Assembly: GCA_035495465.1 (NCBI GenBank) | Contig: DATJFX010000045.1 | Span: 1 to 19,754, forward strand | Reading direction: 5' to 3' | DNA from: DATJFX01 sp035495465 | Lineage (GTDB): Bacteria; Patescibacteriota; Doudnabacteria; UBA920; O2-02-FULL-48-8 | Length of the DNA: 19,754 nucleotides | In this document: positions 13,459 to 19,754 of the stretch, in pieces | Layout of the letters: each line of letters begins with the position of its first letter | Numbering within the stretch: position 1 is the stretch's first letter | Notes under the pieces: generated by a model | The model's input: only the letters and a program-made list of their open reading frames with translations | What the model was told of the DNA's origin: nothing | Database searches by the model: none | Position numbers and translations under genes: made by a program

Positions 13459-14700
13459 TCAAAGTACGAATTTTCCGTCTTTATAAATGATTTTTTCTTT
13501 CCCATTTTTTAGGCGCGCGGTGACAGTGCGGGGAGTAGTGCTGATGATATCAGTGTGCACGGAGGAATCATTAAATCCTAAATCTTCGGCTTGTTTTTTA
13601 TTAAGAGTTGCGGCTTTGCCTGCATAAGTATCGCGGTAAGACATGCCCAAGGCAAGGTGGGTATTGCCATAAGGGCCACCCATATTTTCATCATATAAAG
13701 TTTCCGCCATGAATTTAGTAATGCGGGAAAATCTTTTGTCAGTCAGAGAGTATTCTCCAATTTTATCAGCTCCCGGCGTGGCGATCATTTGCTGTAAAAG
13801 TTTTTCGTTGGATGTAGCAGAAGATTTAATCACGCGGCCGTCTTTAAACCAGAGTTGGATGCCTGTAATTTTATGGCTATATCGGTAAAGCGGCTGGTTA
13901 AAGCGAATCCACCCTTCTGTCCCGCGCCAATCCGGAGAGGTAAACAGTTCAAACGACGGAATATTCCGGCCACTTCCACCTAGCCACTGACGTTTTGCGC
14001 CGAGTTTAATCCATAAATCCATGTCTGGGCCCACAGCGTGTAACGTCTCGGTCTGCGGTGCTAATTTATTTAATTTCGCTCGTATAACTTCTAAGTCATG
14101 GTAAACCTGTTTCCATTTCGCAATGGGATCTTTATGGTCTAAAAAACAGGCTTTAATGATTTGGTCCCAATAAGCCTTTTCCGACAATCCCGCTTCATGG
14201 GCCATAGCCGGTGTGCCGTATAATCCAATAGTCCAAGTAAAGTTGCCGTCCCATTCTTTTTGATTGCGCCAATCCATAAAAGGTTTTAAAGTCATGCCGC
14301 GACGCATGATTTTTTTTGGGTCCACACCTTTTAAGGCATGCGGATCGGAATTAGCCAGAAGAAAAACCGAATGATGCATTTCATCGATCAAACCTTTCAG
14401 ATATTTAGCCGGAAAAAAATCTACTTGGTGGTCTTTGGCATTTTCATAAAAATATCGAGTAAAACTTTCATTGCGTCGTTTATCACCGCGTTCATTATCC
14501 GGGGAATAATCCGAAATGACATGGCCACCCGCATCTACTACCGCATTACATACTGCTAAAAAGAGTGACTTAGCAGATTCAGTGGCACTGACACGGACTA
14601 CTTCGCCTTTTTTTATTCCTTGGCCGCTGCCGAGGGCAAAGTTAATTAAAACTTTGGCATAATTTTCGAGTATTTTTTTGCTTGGTTGATAGTTGGTCAT
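13459..14700 (-). CDS. Peptidase M29 family aminopeptidase
   Basis: This cytoplasmic metallo-aminopeptidase is of the AmpS/AmpT/PepS family (thermophilic aminopeptidase, M29) and removes N-terminal residues from peptides. The 413-residue product has normal length and keeps the two-metal ligand set. E251 lies in NIPSFELFT and E316 in IGEYSL. H348 and Y355 lie in GNTHLALGMSYRD. H382 and D384 lie in SSVHTDII. The N-terminal part (about 1-230) is the oligomerisation half of the family. It starts 4 nt after the vanW stop, so the two are co-transcribed. It may recycle peptides in an organism with limited amino-acid synthesis, but that is inference. No SD is visible. Confidence 0.92.
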   Translation of the reverse strand: MTNYQPSKKILENYAKVLINFALGSGQGIKKGEVVRVSATESAKSLFLAVCNAVVDAGGHVISDYSPDNERGDKRRNESFTRYFYENAKDHQVDFFPAKYLKGLIDEMHHSVFLLANSDPHALKGVDPKKIMRRGMTLKPFMDWRNQKEWDGNFTWTIGLYGTPAMAHEAGLSEKAYWDQIIKACFLDHKDPIAKWKQVYHDLEVIRAKLNKLAPQTETLHAVGPDMDLWIKLGAKRQWLGGSGRNIPSFELFTSPDWRGTEGWIRFNQPLYRYSHKITGIQLWFKDGRVIKSSATSNEKLLQQMIATPGADKIGEYSLTDKRFSRITKFMAETLYDENMGGPYGNTHLALGMSYRDTYAGKAATLNKKQAEDLGFNDSSVHTDIISTTPRTVTARLKNGKEKIIYKDGKFVL

Positions 14701-14704
14701 AAAT

Positions 14705-15862
14705 TTATTGCGTTTGGTTAGAAGGAGTTGTCTCTGGGGTAGCTGGTTGAGCCTGCGGGTTAGGAGTAGAAGCTTGTTCTACTGCATCATGATGGAAAAG
14801 TGCCGGCGGTAGATAAGTGCTATTAAAAGTTTGAGTCACAGTTTGGTCATTCAGAGTGACGTGTCGTATCCAGGTGGCTTTCATAGACCCATCGGGCTTT
14901 TTATCATACACCGTGGGGCCGTCAAAAGCCACGGTTCGAGTATCTTTAGTGCCATAAAATTCAAAATAGAGTTTGTGTCCTTCGATTCGTGTTCGAATCA
15001 GCATGTCGCTTGGTAAATTATTGATAAATTTCAAATCCGAAGCACCGGGATAAATTGTGGCGTCTGTGCCTTGAGGAGAATAATACTGCACTGCAAAGGA
15101 ATGATTGCGGCGGGCGGTAATGGGCAGGCCTGCGTTCATAGCGGCGCGAAAAGTAGTAGTCGAGACTTGGCATAAGCCGCCGCCAAATTCTGGAATTACT
15201 CCCTCGGGTTTGATCACAAGTTCTGGCAAGAACCCATGTTCGCCATCTACATCTCCCAGATATTTATTAAAAGAGAATTCTTCTCCTTGTTTTACGATTA
15301 AACCATTATATTTGCCAGCTCCCACATTAATATTGATGATTCTGTTATGTGGTGAACCAGTAAAATTGGATTCGCCCACAGCTACTAATTCTTTGATGCC
15401 GAAATTATTTGTGTCGGCAAGTTTTACATCCGGCTCTGACACTAATACCGGTAAATTAATCGTGACCATACCCGTTTGTAATTTTTTAATGAGCTGATAT
15501 AGATCTAAGATTTGACCATTTTGGCCGGGATTAAAATTAGTTGCAAAGTTATCTTTCACTGTCAGAGCTGCATTTTCGGGTTTCTGATTAATTGTTTGGC
15601 TGAGAGTATCTAGAGTCTGAAGACTCGCTTCATCTAAGGATTGTGCGGAGTTGTTAACTTGAGTGCCCAAGATGGCACTCTGAACTTGGTCTATTAAAGA
15701 GAAATCATTCCGAATAAAAGGGCTGATCAGATAAGCCCCGGGCTTTGGGCTCAGGTCCCACTTTTGGTCCCCGAAAACTAAAGTTTTAGCCTGCACCAAA
15801 AAAGGAATGAACAGAAATATTCCGGAAGCGAAACTAATTTTTAGAATTTTGGATAGTGACAT
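14705..15862 (-). CDS. VanW family protein, exported
   Basis: The 385-residue product has an N-terminal signal peptide (about 1-25, ILKISFASGIFLFIPFLVQA). A region at about 27-170 resembles the peptidoglycan-binding-like domain often preceding VanW. The VanW domain follows (about 175-330), with FGGGLCQVSTTTFRAAMNAG and YPGASDLKFINNLP as clear signatures. A beta-rich tail and a Pro/Gln/Thr-rich end follow (from about 360). VanW proteins were named from vancomycin-resistance clusters, but their biochemical role is not established and this one gives no evidence of resistance. Its 5' end overlaps tsaE by 29 nt, and the aminopeptidase gene follows after 4 nt. Confidence 0.9.
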   Translation of the reverse strand: MSLSKILKISFASGIFLFIPFLVQAKTLVFGDQKWDLSPKPGAYLISPFIRNDFSLIDQVQSAILGTQVNNSAQSLDEASLQTLDTLSQTINQKPENAALTVKDNFATNFNPGQNGQILDLYQLIKKLQTGMVTINLPVLVSEPDVKLADTNNFGIKELVAVGESNFTGSPHNRIININVGAGKYNGLIVKQGEEFSFNKYLGDVDGEHGFLPELVIKPEGVIPEFGGGLCQVSTTTFRAAMNAGLPITARRNHSFAVQYYSPQGTDATIYPGASDLKFINNLPSDMLIRTRIEGHKLYFEFYGTKDTRTVAFDGPTVYDKKPDGSMKATWIRHVTLNDQTVTQTFNSTYLPPALFHHDAVEQASTPNPQAQPATPETTPSNQTQ

Positions 15863-16256
15863 TGCGAGTTTGATCTTCGTTAATCTGGATTTGGATAATA
15901 ATATTGCACTTTTTTAAAATCTCAGGAAATCTATCCGCCCATTCGATCAATACGAGATTGTCGCCACTTAAGATTTCCTCTAGTCCAAAAATCGCTGTTT
16001 CCTGCACGTGCTTTAGTCGGTAAAAATCCAAATGATAAAATTTAGATTTTCTAAGCTGGTACTCATGCATTACCACAAAGCTTGGGCTTTTTATGCTGGC
16101 GATGCCTAAGGCTTGGGCCAGGCTTTTAGTTAAAGTTGTTTTGCCAGCCCCCAAGGGTCCTACCAAACCAATCACTAGCTTCTGATTTGCATACTTTTGG
16201 CCCAAAGTTCGGCCTAGAGACTCGAGTTTTTTTAAACTAAGATTTCGGAAGATCAT
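15834..16256 (-). CDS. tsaE: tRNA threonylcarbamoyladenosine biosynthesis ATPase TsaE
   Basis: This ATPase works with TsaB and TsaD to make t6A at position 37 of ANN-decoding tRNAs. The 140-residue product shows the family motifs in order: Walker A GPLGAGKT (33-40), SPSF (57-60, the SPTF switch), HLDFYRL (75-81) and IEWADR (104-109). It is the first gene of the leftward cluster. An extended -10-like box (TGT TAATAT) ends 7 nt before its ATG, again suggesting a leaderless transcript. Its 3' end overlaps vanW by 29 nt. Confidence 0.95.
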   Translation of the reverse strand: MIFRNLSLKKLESLGRTLGQKYANQKLVIGLVGPLGAGKTTLTKSLAQALGIASIKSPSFVVMHEYQLRKSKFYHLDFYRLKHVQETAIFGLEEILSGDNLVLIEWADRFPEILKKCNIIIQIQINEDQTRNVTIQNSKN

Positions 16257-16263
16257 TATGAAT

Positions 16264-16272
16264 ATATTAACA
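16264..16272 (-). promoter_or_regulatory. Possible extended -10 promoter of tsaE
   Basis: On the minus strand TGT precedes TAATAT (16269-16264, four of six to consensus). Seven bases follow before the tsaE ATG, so initiation would occur at the start codon. The hexamer is weak; support comes from the TG extension and the same spacing seen at other genes here. Confidence 0.35.
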
Positions 16273-16333
16273 TTTAGAGCTTTCTGGGTCGAGCAAAGGG
16301 CAGAAGTTGACGGAATTAGCTAAAACCATTATA

Positions 16334-16361
16334 TTGTTATGATTATTTACTTTCTGATAAT
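16334..16361 (+). promoter_or_regulatory. Promoter of the DHH-family gene
   Basis: TTGTTA (16334-16339, four of six), a 16-bp spacer and GATAAT (16356-16361, five of six). Six bases follow before the ATG at 16368, so the expected start point is the A of ATG or next to it. This would give a leaderless mRNA. Confidence 0.5.
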
Positions 16362-16367
16362 CGTCCT

Positions 16368-17507
16368 ATGGAACTCATACCTCAAGTTATTTCGAAAATT
16401 ACTTCAGCCAAAAATGTCTTGATCATAGTGGCTGGAAACAATGGCGATAGTCTGGCCGCTGGCTTGGCATTGCAGGGTTTTTTAAAAAAGCTCGAAAAAG
16501 AAACTCAAGTTCTATCTTATACTCCCAAGTTTCAAAATTTAGATTTTTTGCCAGGTTTCAGTCAGGTAAAAGAAGAGTTTGATGCAGTGAAGAGTTTTGT
16601 GATTGATGTCTCGACTAAGCAGGTCGAAATTGATGAATTAAGCTATAAAAAAGAAGCCGAGCAGCTATCGATTTTTATTAAACCCAAAAAAGGGCAATTT
16701 AGCCAAACCGATGTGACTTTCCGTAGTTCTAATTTTCCTTTTGATTTAGTCATTTTAGTCGGTATTGATTCTTTGGATCGCTTGGGTGAAATATACAGCC
16801 AAAATACAGAGCTATTTTTTGAAACTACTTTATTAAATATTGATTTCCGGATCAGCAATGAAAATTATGCCCAGTTGAACCTGGTTCAGCTTGCGGCCAC
16901 TTCAAATTCCGAAATCGTATTTGATTTAATCAATCAATTGGAAGCTAGCTTTATCGATGAAAATATCGCCACTCAACTTTTGGCGGGTATCGTAGTGGAA
17001 ACTGACAGCTTCCAGCATGTCCGGACTACGCCGCAGACTTTTTTAAAAGCCTCGCAGTTAGTAGGCCTGGGCGCAAATCAACAGGAAATTATTTCCAGGC
17101 TTTATAAAAGTAAAAGTTTGGGACTTTTGAAATTATGGGGGCGAGTATTGTCCAAGCTCCAGCAAGAAAGCAGCATCTCTTTAGTTTATTCGGCAGTAAC
17201 TCAAGTAGATTTGGAACAAGCCCAGGCCACAGATCAAGACGCGGGTCATATAATCAAAGAAATGGCTTCCCAATTAGGCTTTGCTAAATTATTTCTCTTT
17301 CTAAAAGAGAATTCGACCGGTTTTACTACGTGCTATCTGCATGCCAGCATGCCATTAGAATTAATTAAAATATTTGCCCGATTTGAGCCGAAAGCCGTGG
17401 GACAGCAAACTATAAAATTTGATACAAATTTTCCATTGATTGAAGCCGAAAAGCAAATCGTCCAGCTTTTAGTATCTGAAATTAGCAAATATAAAACAGC
17501 CGCATAG
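16368..17507 (+). CDS. DHH-family phosphoesterase-like protein with degenerate active site
   Basis: The 379-residue protein is collinear with NrnA-type DHH/DHHA1 proteins, which hydrolyse nanoRNA or pAp using two Mn ions. However, most metal-binding positions are changed. Motif I, normally H-x-x-P-D-x-D-x-x-G-S, reads AGNNGDSLAAG (22-32). The DHH motif reads NIDFRISN (157-164), so both histidines are lost. The fourth motif, normally DTG-x-F, reads ETDSF (211-215). The second motif aspartate is kept in GIDSLDRLG (132-140). Fold-level features such as LVGLGANQQEIISRLYKSKSL remain. It is therefore probably not a normal phosphoesterase and may be a binding or structural protein. It precedes the PilB/GspE-type ATPase gene by 34 nt and has its own leaderless-type promoter. 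Confidence 0.7.
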   Translation: MELIPQVISKITSAKNVLIIVAGNNGDSLAAGLALQGFLKKLEKETQVLSYTPKFQNLDFLPGFSQVKEEFDAVKSFVIDVSTKQVEIDELSYKKEAEQLSIFIKPKKGQFSQTDVTFRSSNFPFDLVILVGIDSLDRLGEIYSQNTELFFETTLLNIDFRISNENYAQLNLVQLAATSNSEIVFDLINQLEASFIDENIATQLLAGIVVETDSFQHVRTTPQTFLKASQLVGLGANQQEIISRLYKSKSLGLLKLWGRVLSKLQQESSISLVYSAVTQVDLEQAQATDQDAGHIIKEMASQLGFAKLFLFLKENSTGFTTCYLHASMPLELIKIFARFEPKAVGQQTIKFDTNFPLIEAEKQIVQLLVSEISKYKTAA

Positions 17508-17509
17508 TG

Positions 17510-17518
17510 TGTTATAAT
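17510..17518 (+). promoter_or_regulatory. Extended -10 promoter of the PilB/GspE-like gene
   Basis: TGT precedes a perfect TATAAT (17513-17518), giving a predicted start near 17525 and a leader of about 17 nt. The box lies inside the left arm of an 11-bp inverted repeat (17511-17536). A second, weaker box TATAAC (17531-17536) lies 5 nt before the ATG. Confidence 0.55.
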
Positions 17519-17541
17519 TAAATCGTTAATTATAACGATTT
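17511..17541. repeat. Two overlapping palindromes at the PilB/GspE-like gene's promoter and leader
   Basis: Palindrome 1 pairs GTTATAATTAA (17511-17521) with TTAATTATAAC (17526-17536), 11 bp with a 4-nt centre. Palindrome 2 pairs AAATCGTTA (17520-17528) with TAACGATTT (17533-17541), 9 bp with a 4-nt centre, ending at the base before the ATG. They share bases and cannot form together. Palindrome 1 covers the -10 box, so a repressor site is plausible; palindrome 2 lies mostly in the leader RNA. Confidence 0.6.
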
Positions 17542-19182
17542 ATGTTATCTCCCGCTCAAAAAGGCGTGCGCGTCAAGCAAGTCTACAGTGAGCTGAATCG
17601 CAAATTCGAAGAAGAAGAAACCCAAAGACTCGCCGTCCAACAAAAACTACCCTATATCAACCTTTACGGATATCCAGTGGACCCGCAGTCTTTAGTCATT
17701 GTCCCGGAGGAACAAGCCGAGGCATACAGGGTGGGAGTTTTTTTTAAAGAGGGCCGCAGCGTAAAATTGGCTACCACGGGCCATACGAAGCAAGTTGATA
17801 AAATTATAAAAGAGATTACAGCCAAGGGGTACACGGTAGATGAATATATCATTTCGGAAAGTAGTCTTAAGCATTTATTGTCAGGCTATAAGACAGTTTT
17901 AAAAACTGAGCGTAAATCTGATGAAATAAAAATCAAAAGTTCGGATCCTAAATATAAAGTCAATGCGCTACAAGATCTGTCCGTGCATTTGGTGAGTGTT
18001 TCAGCCACAGAACTTTTAGATACATTAATTGCGGCTGCTTTAAATTTGGATGCTTCGGATATTCATATGGAACCTGAGGGCAAAACAACCAAGATCCGGT
18101 TTCGCATTGATGGGGTGCTACAAGACGTGGCCGGCTTAGAGACGACTATGCACCTACAATTAGTATCTCGGATCAAAATAATTTCGAAAATGAAACTAAA
18201 TATTACAGCCACGCCCCAGGATGGCAGTTTTAGTTTAACTTATGATGGGAATAGAGTAGATATTCGCGCCTCAGTTTTGCCCTCAGCTTATGGCGAGTCT
18301 ATCGTCATGAGAATTTTAAGACAAGATAAAGGTTCTTTAAAATTTGAAGAATTAGGTATTATGGGTCGGGCGAAAGAACAAATTTTACAAGAAATGACCA
18401 AGCCGAATGGCATGATCTTAACCACGGGTCCCACTGGTTCTGGGAAAACCACGACTTTGTATGCGATTTTAAATAAACTCAATGAGCCGGGAGTAAAAAT
18501 TATTACCTTGGAAGATCCGGTAGAGTATAAAATTGCCGGGATCACCCAATCTCCGGTCAATGGCCAGCAAGGTTTAACTTTTGCCGAGGGTCTCCGGGCG
18601 ATTTTAAGACAGGATCCTGATATTGTGATGATTGGCGAAATGCGCGATTTCGAAACGGCGGAAACTGCCGCCCAAGCAGCACTTACTGGACATATCGTTC
18701 TATCCACGCTCCATACCAATGACGCACCTTCAGCGATCCCGAGACTTTTGGATATGGGAATTAAGCCTTTTGTCTTAGCTCCTGCAATTAATGCCATAAT
18801 TGCCCAGCGTCTCGTGCGCAAAATTTGTTTGGATTGTAAAGTGGCTTACAAGTTGCCTGAACACGTTCAAAAGCGAGTGGAAATGATTTTAAAAACCATA
18901 CCCAAAGCCTCACAAGCAGATATTCCCACAAAATTAAATTTTTATCACAGTCCCGGCTGCAGCAAATGCAAAGGACTAGGGTATAAAGGGCGACTGGGAG
19001 TGTATGAAGTATTTACTATAAGTGATGAAATTGAAAAAATGATTATGAAAAATGCCAGTACTACAGAAATTCGAAACCAGGCAATTGCAGAAGGCATGAT
19101 TACCATGGCTCAAGACGGCCTGCTTAAAGCTTTAAAAGGAATTACGGATGTAGAAGAAGTATTTCGGGTGGTGGAGGAATAA
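17542..19182 (+). CDS. GspE/PilB-family type IV pilus or type II secretion ATPase
   Basis: This cytoplasmic hexameric ATPase powers assembly of type IV pili or pseudopili. The 546-residue product has an N-terminal MshEN/T2SSE_N-like domain (about 1-130) and the ATPase core. The core has DASDIHMEP (170-178), Walker A GPTGSGKT (296-303), the Asp box LEDPVEY (323-329), Walker B DPDIVMIGEMRD (358-369) and the His box TGHIVLSTLHTND (382-394). A zinc-binding segment has C429, C432, C473 and C476, followed by GYKGRLGVYEV. The four-cysteine segment favours PilB/GspE over the retraction ATPase PilT. The core order resembles a functional enzyme. An extended -10 box and two overlapping palindromes precede the ATG, and there is no SD. 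Confidence 0.93.
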   Translation: MLSPAQKGVRVKQVYSELNRKFEEEETQRLAVQQKLPYINLYGYPVDPQSLVIVPEEQAEAYRVGVFFKEGRSVKLATTGHTKQVDKIIKEITAKGYTVDEYIISESSLKHLLSGYKTVLKTERKSDEIKIKSSDPKYKVNALQDLSVHLVSVSATELLDTLIAAALNLDASDIHMEPEGKTTKIRFRIDGVLQDVAGLETTMHLQLVSRIKIISKMKLNITATPQDGSFSLTYDGNRVDIRASVLPSAYGESIVMRILRQDKGSLKFEELGIMGRAKEQILQEMTKPNGMILTTGPTGSGKTTTLYAILNKLNEPGVKIITLEDPVEYKIAGITQSPVNGQQGLTFAEGLRAILRQDPDIVMIGEMRDFETAETAAQAALTGHIVLSTLHTNDAPSAIPRLLDMGIKPFVLAPAINAIIAQRLVRKICLDCKVAYKLPEHVQKRVEMILKTIPKASQADIPTKLNFYHSPGCSKCKGLGYKGRLGVYEVFTISDEIEKMIMKNASTTEIRNQAIAEGMITMAQDGLLKALKGITDVEEVFRVVEE

Positions 19183-19197
19183 AATTAATAAAAATTT

Positions 19198-19335
19198 ATG
19201 GCCATCAAATGGAATAAAGTAACTTGGTACTCAAAACTTGCGGCAGTGATTTTGTTTTTGGTGGTATTAGCACTTGGCGTATATATCGGCCGGCAGTATC
19301 AACAGATTTTGGACGCACAAATGCAGCTTCGATAA
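19198..19335 (+). CDS. 45-residue single-helix membrane protein with VTWYSK motif
   Basis: This short ORF begins ATG at 19198 and ends TAA at 19333-19335. It encodes MAIKWNKVTWYSKLAAVILF followed by LVVLALGVYIGRQYQQILDAQMQLR. It has a short basic N-terminus, one strong hydrophobic helix (about 14-30) and a polar C-terminal tail. From memory, a (V/I)TWYS(K/Q) segment followed by a single membrane helix ending in G-x-x-x-G recurs at the N-terminus of many CPR hypothetical proteins; this was not checked here. It follows the PilB/GspE-like gene by 15 nt and is followed at once by a good terminator, so it closes that transcription unit. Function unknown. Confidence 0.65.
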   Translation: MAIKWNKVTWYSKLAAVILFLVVLALGVYIGRQYQQILDAQMQLR

Positions 19336-19348
19336 TAATTTATAAAAG

Positions 19349-19380
19349 AAGCCTAGCAATTATTTTGCTCGGCTTTTTTT
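19349..19380 (+). terminator. Rho-independent terminator after the VTWYSK gene
   Basis: AAGCC-T-AGCAA (19349-19359) pairs with TTGCT-C-GGCTT (19365-19375) around a 5-nt loop with one mismatch, then T residues continue to 19380. It ends the DHH-PilB-VTWYSK direction. The stop codon of the convergent ligase gene (19360-19362) lies in the loop. Confidence 0.8.
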
Positions 19381-19754
19381 GTTGAGGATGCGGCCCACGT
19401 TGCGCTGACTGTAGTTTTTATTTTTGACCTTATACCAAATAGTCCGCTCGGTATAAGGATCAGTACGACGTTTGGCCACGAGGCCTTCTAGATCCTGCGA
19501 ACAAATCCATTGAAAATACAGTTTGCCCGAACCTTCCCAGTAATCGATCACCAGGGTTTTAGGCACACCCCGCATCAGCTGGGCCAGTTTTGGTTTGCGG
19601 CGCATGAGCGGCCAGAATCGAAGATCCCGGCCATTAAGATACAAAAGATCATACACAACGTAGATCATTTGAGTCTTTTCATTTTGCAAAAGCGGCAAGA
19701 ACTGGGGATGGCCTCGGATGGGATCCAGCACTGTAATTTCGCCGTCAATAATCC
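19360..19754 (-). CDS. ATP-dependent DNA ligase (LigD-type adenylation domain), C-terminal part
   Basis: The frame is open to the right edge, so the N-terminal part with the catalytic lysine is outside the window. The visible 131 residues begin IIDGEITVLD, the segment after the active-site motif. They include VYDLLYLNGRDLR, motif IV EGLVAKRRTDPY and motif V IWYKVKNKNYSQR. The chain ends about 18 residues after motif V, so the OB-fold domain that follows in canonical ATP-dependent ligases is missing. This matches the single-domain, LigD-like ligases. Such enzymes seal nicks or breaks using ATP, and some act with Ku. A GTG inside the frame at 19731 should not be taken as the start. Confidence 0.88.
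   Translation of the reverse strand, partial: IIDGEITVLDPIRGHPQFLPLLQNEKTQMIYVVYDLLYLNGRDLRFWPLMRRKPKLAQLMRGVPKTLVIDYWEGSGKLYFQWICSQDLEGLVAKRRTDPYTERTIWYKVKNKNYSQRNVGRILNKKSRAK

Noticed and set aside
15661..15680. 7-bp hairpin GAGTGCC/GGCACTC inside vanW
   Set aside because: It is mid-gene, has no T run on either strand, and a 7-bp stem is expected by chance several times in a window of this size.
18288..18821. 177-codon minus-strand ORF inside the PilB/GspE-like gene
   Set aside because: It lies wholly antisense to the highly conserved ATPase core, whose motifs are all intact; it has no SD and no domain.
1..19754. tRNA, rRNA, CRISPR array, insertion sequence or toxin-antitoxin locus
   Set aside because: None was seen on reading both strands: no cloverleaf-like sequence with a CCA end, no regularly spaced repeats, no transposase, no terminal repeats. 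A tRNA or covariance-model scan would be decisive and could not be run.

Overview
This window looks like chromosomal DNA of a small-genome, AT-rich bacterium, most likely a member of the Candidate Phyla Radiation (Patescibacteria). The evidence for that is indirect: very compact gene packing with many overlapping genes, almost no Shine-Dalgarno sequences in front of core genes, promoters whose -10 box sits 6-8 nt before the start codon, a YidC without a large periplasmic domain, a 45-residue membrane protein with the motif VTWYSK, and a DHH-family protein beside a PilB/GspE-type ATPase. TGA is used as a stop codon (end of the PBP gene), so the recoded lineages that read TGA as glycine are excluded. 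The lineage is an inference; no rRNA gene is present to settle it.

Layout. 1-160: 3' end of ruvC (+). 199-704: a GC-richer two-gene island (-) of unknown function, each gene with a strong Shine-Dalgarno site, unlike the rest of the window. 768-1928: tyrS (-). 1972-5729: class A penicillin-binding protein and an O-antigen-ligase-like membrane protein (+), diverging from tyrS through overlapping promoters. 5726-7634: the conserved leftward block rpmH-rnpA-yidD-yidC-jag (bL34, RNase P protein, membrane insertion factors, KH/R3H RNA-binding protein). 7635-7869 and 9211-9430: AT-rich stretches flanking dnaA with clusters of near-consensus DnaA boxes, the likely replication origin. 7870-11605: dnaA-dnaN-recF (+). 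11615-16256: leftward cluster tsaE-vanW-M29 aminopeptidase-ruvB-small membrane protein-PH-domain protein. 16368-19335: rightward genes for a degenerate DHH protein, a PilB/GspE-type ATPase and the VTWYSK microprotein. 19360-19754: 3' part of a LigD-type ATP-dependent DNA ligase (-), running off the window.

Functionally this is a replication-origin neighbourhood: initiator, sliding clamp and RecF on one side, RNase P protein, ribosomal protein and membrane insertase on the other. It is flanked by cell-wall synthesis (PBP1A, VanW, polymer ligase/polymerase), tRNA maturation and charging (TsaE, TyrRS, RnpA), recombination (RuvC, RuvB, RecF, ligase) and type IV pilus-type secretion.

No mobile element, CRISPR array, tRNA or rRNA was seen. 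The gene content is mostly ordinary. The less ordinary signals are regulatory: terminator-like hairpins about 40-75 nt inside the start of jag, recF and ruvB; a rightward terminator lying antisense inside jag; two overlapping, mutually exclusive palindromes over the promoter and leader of the PilB-like gene; repeated leaderless-type promoters; and the SD-bearing island at the left end.
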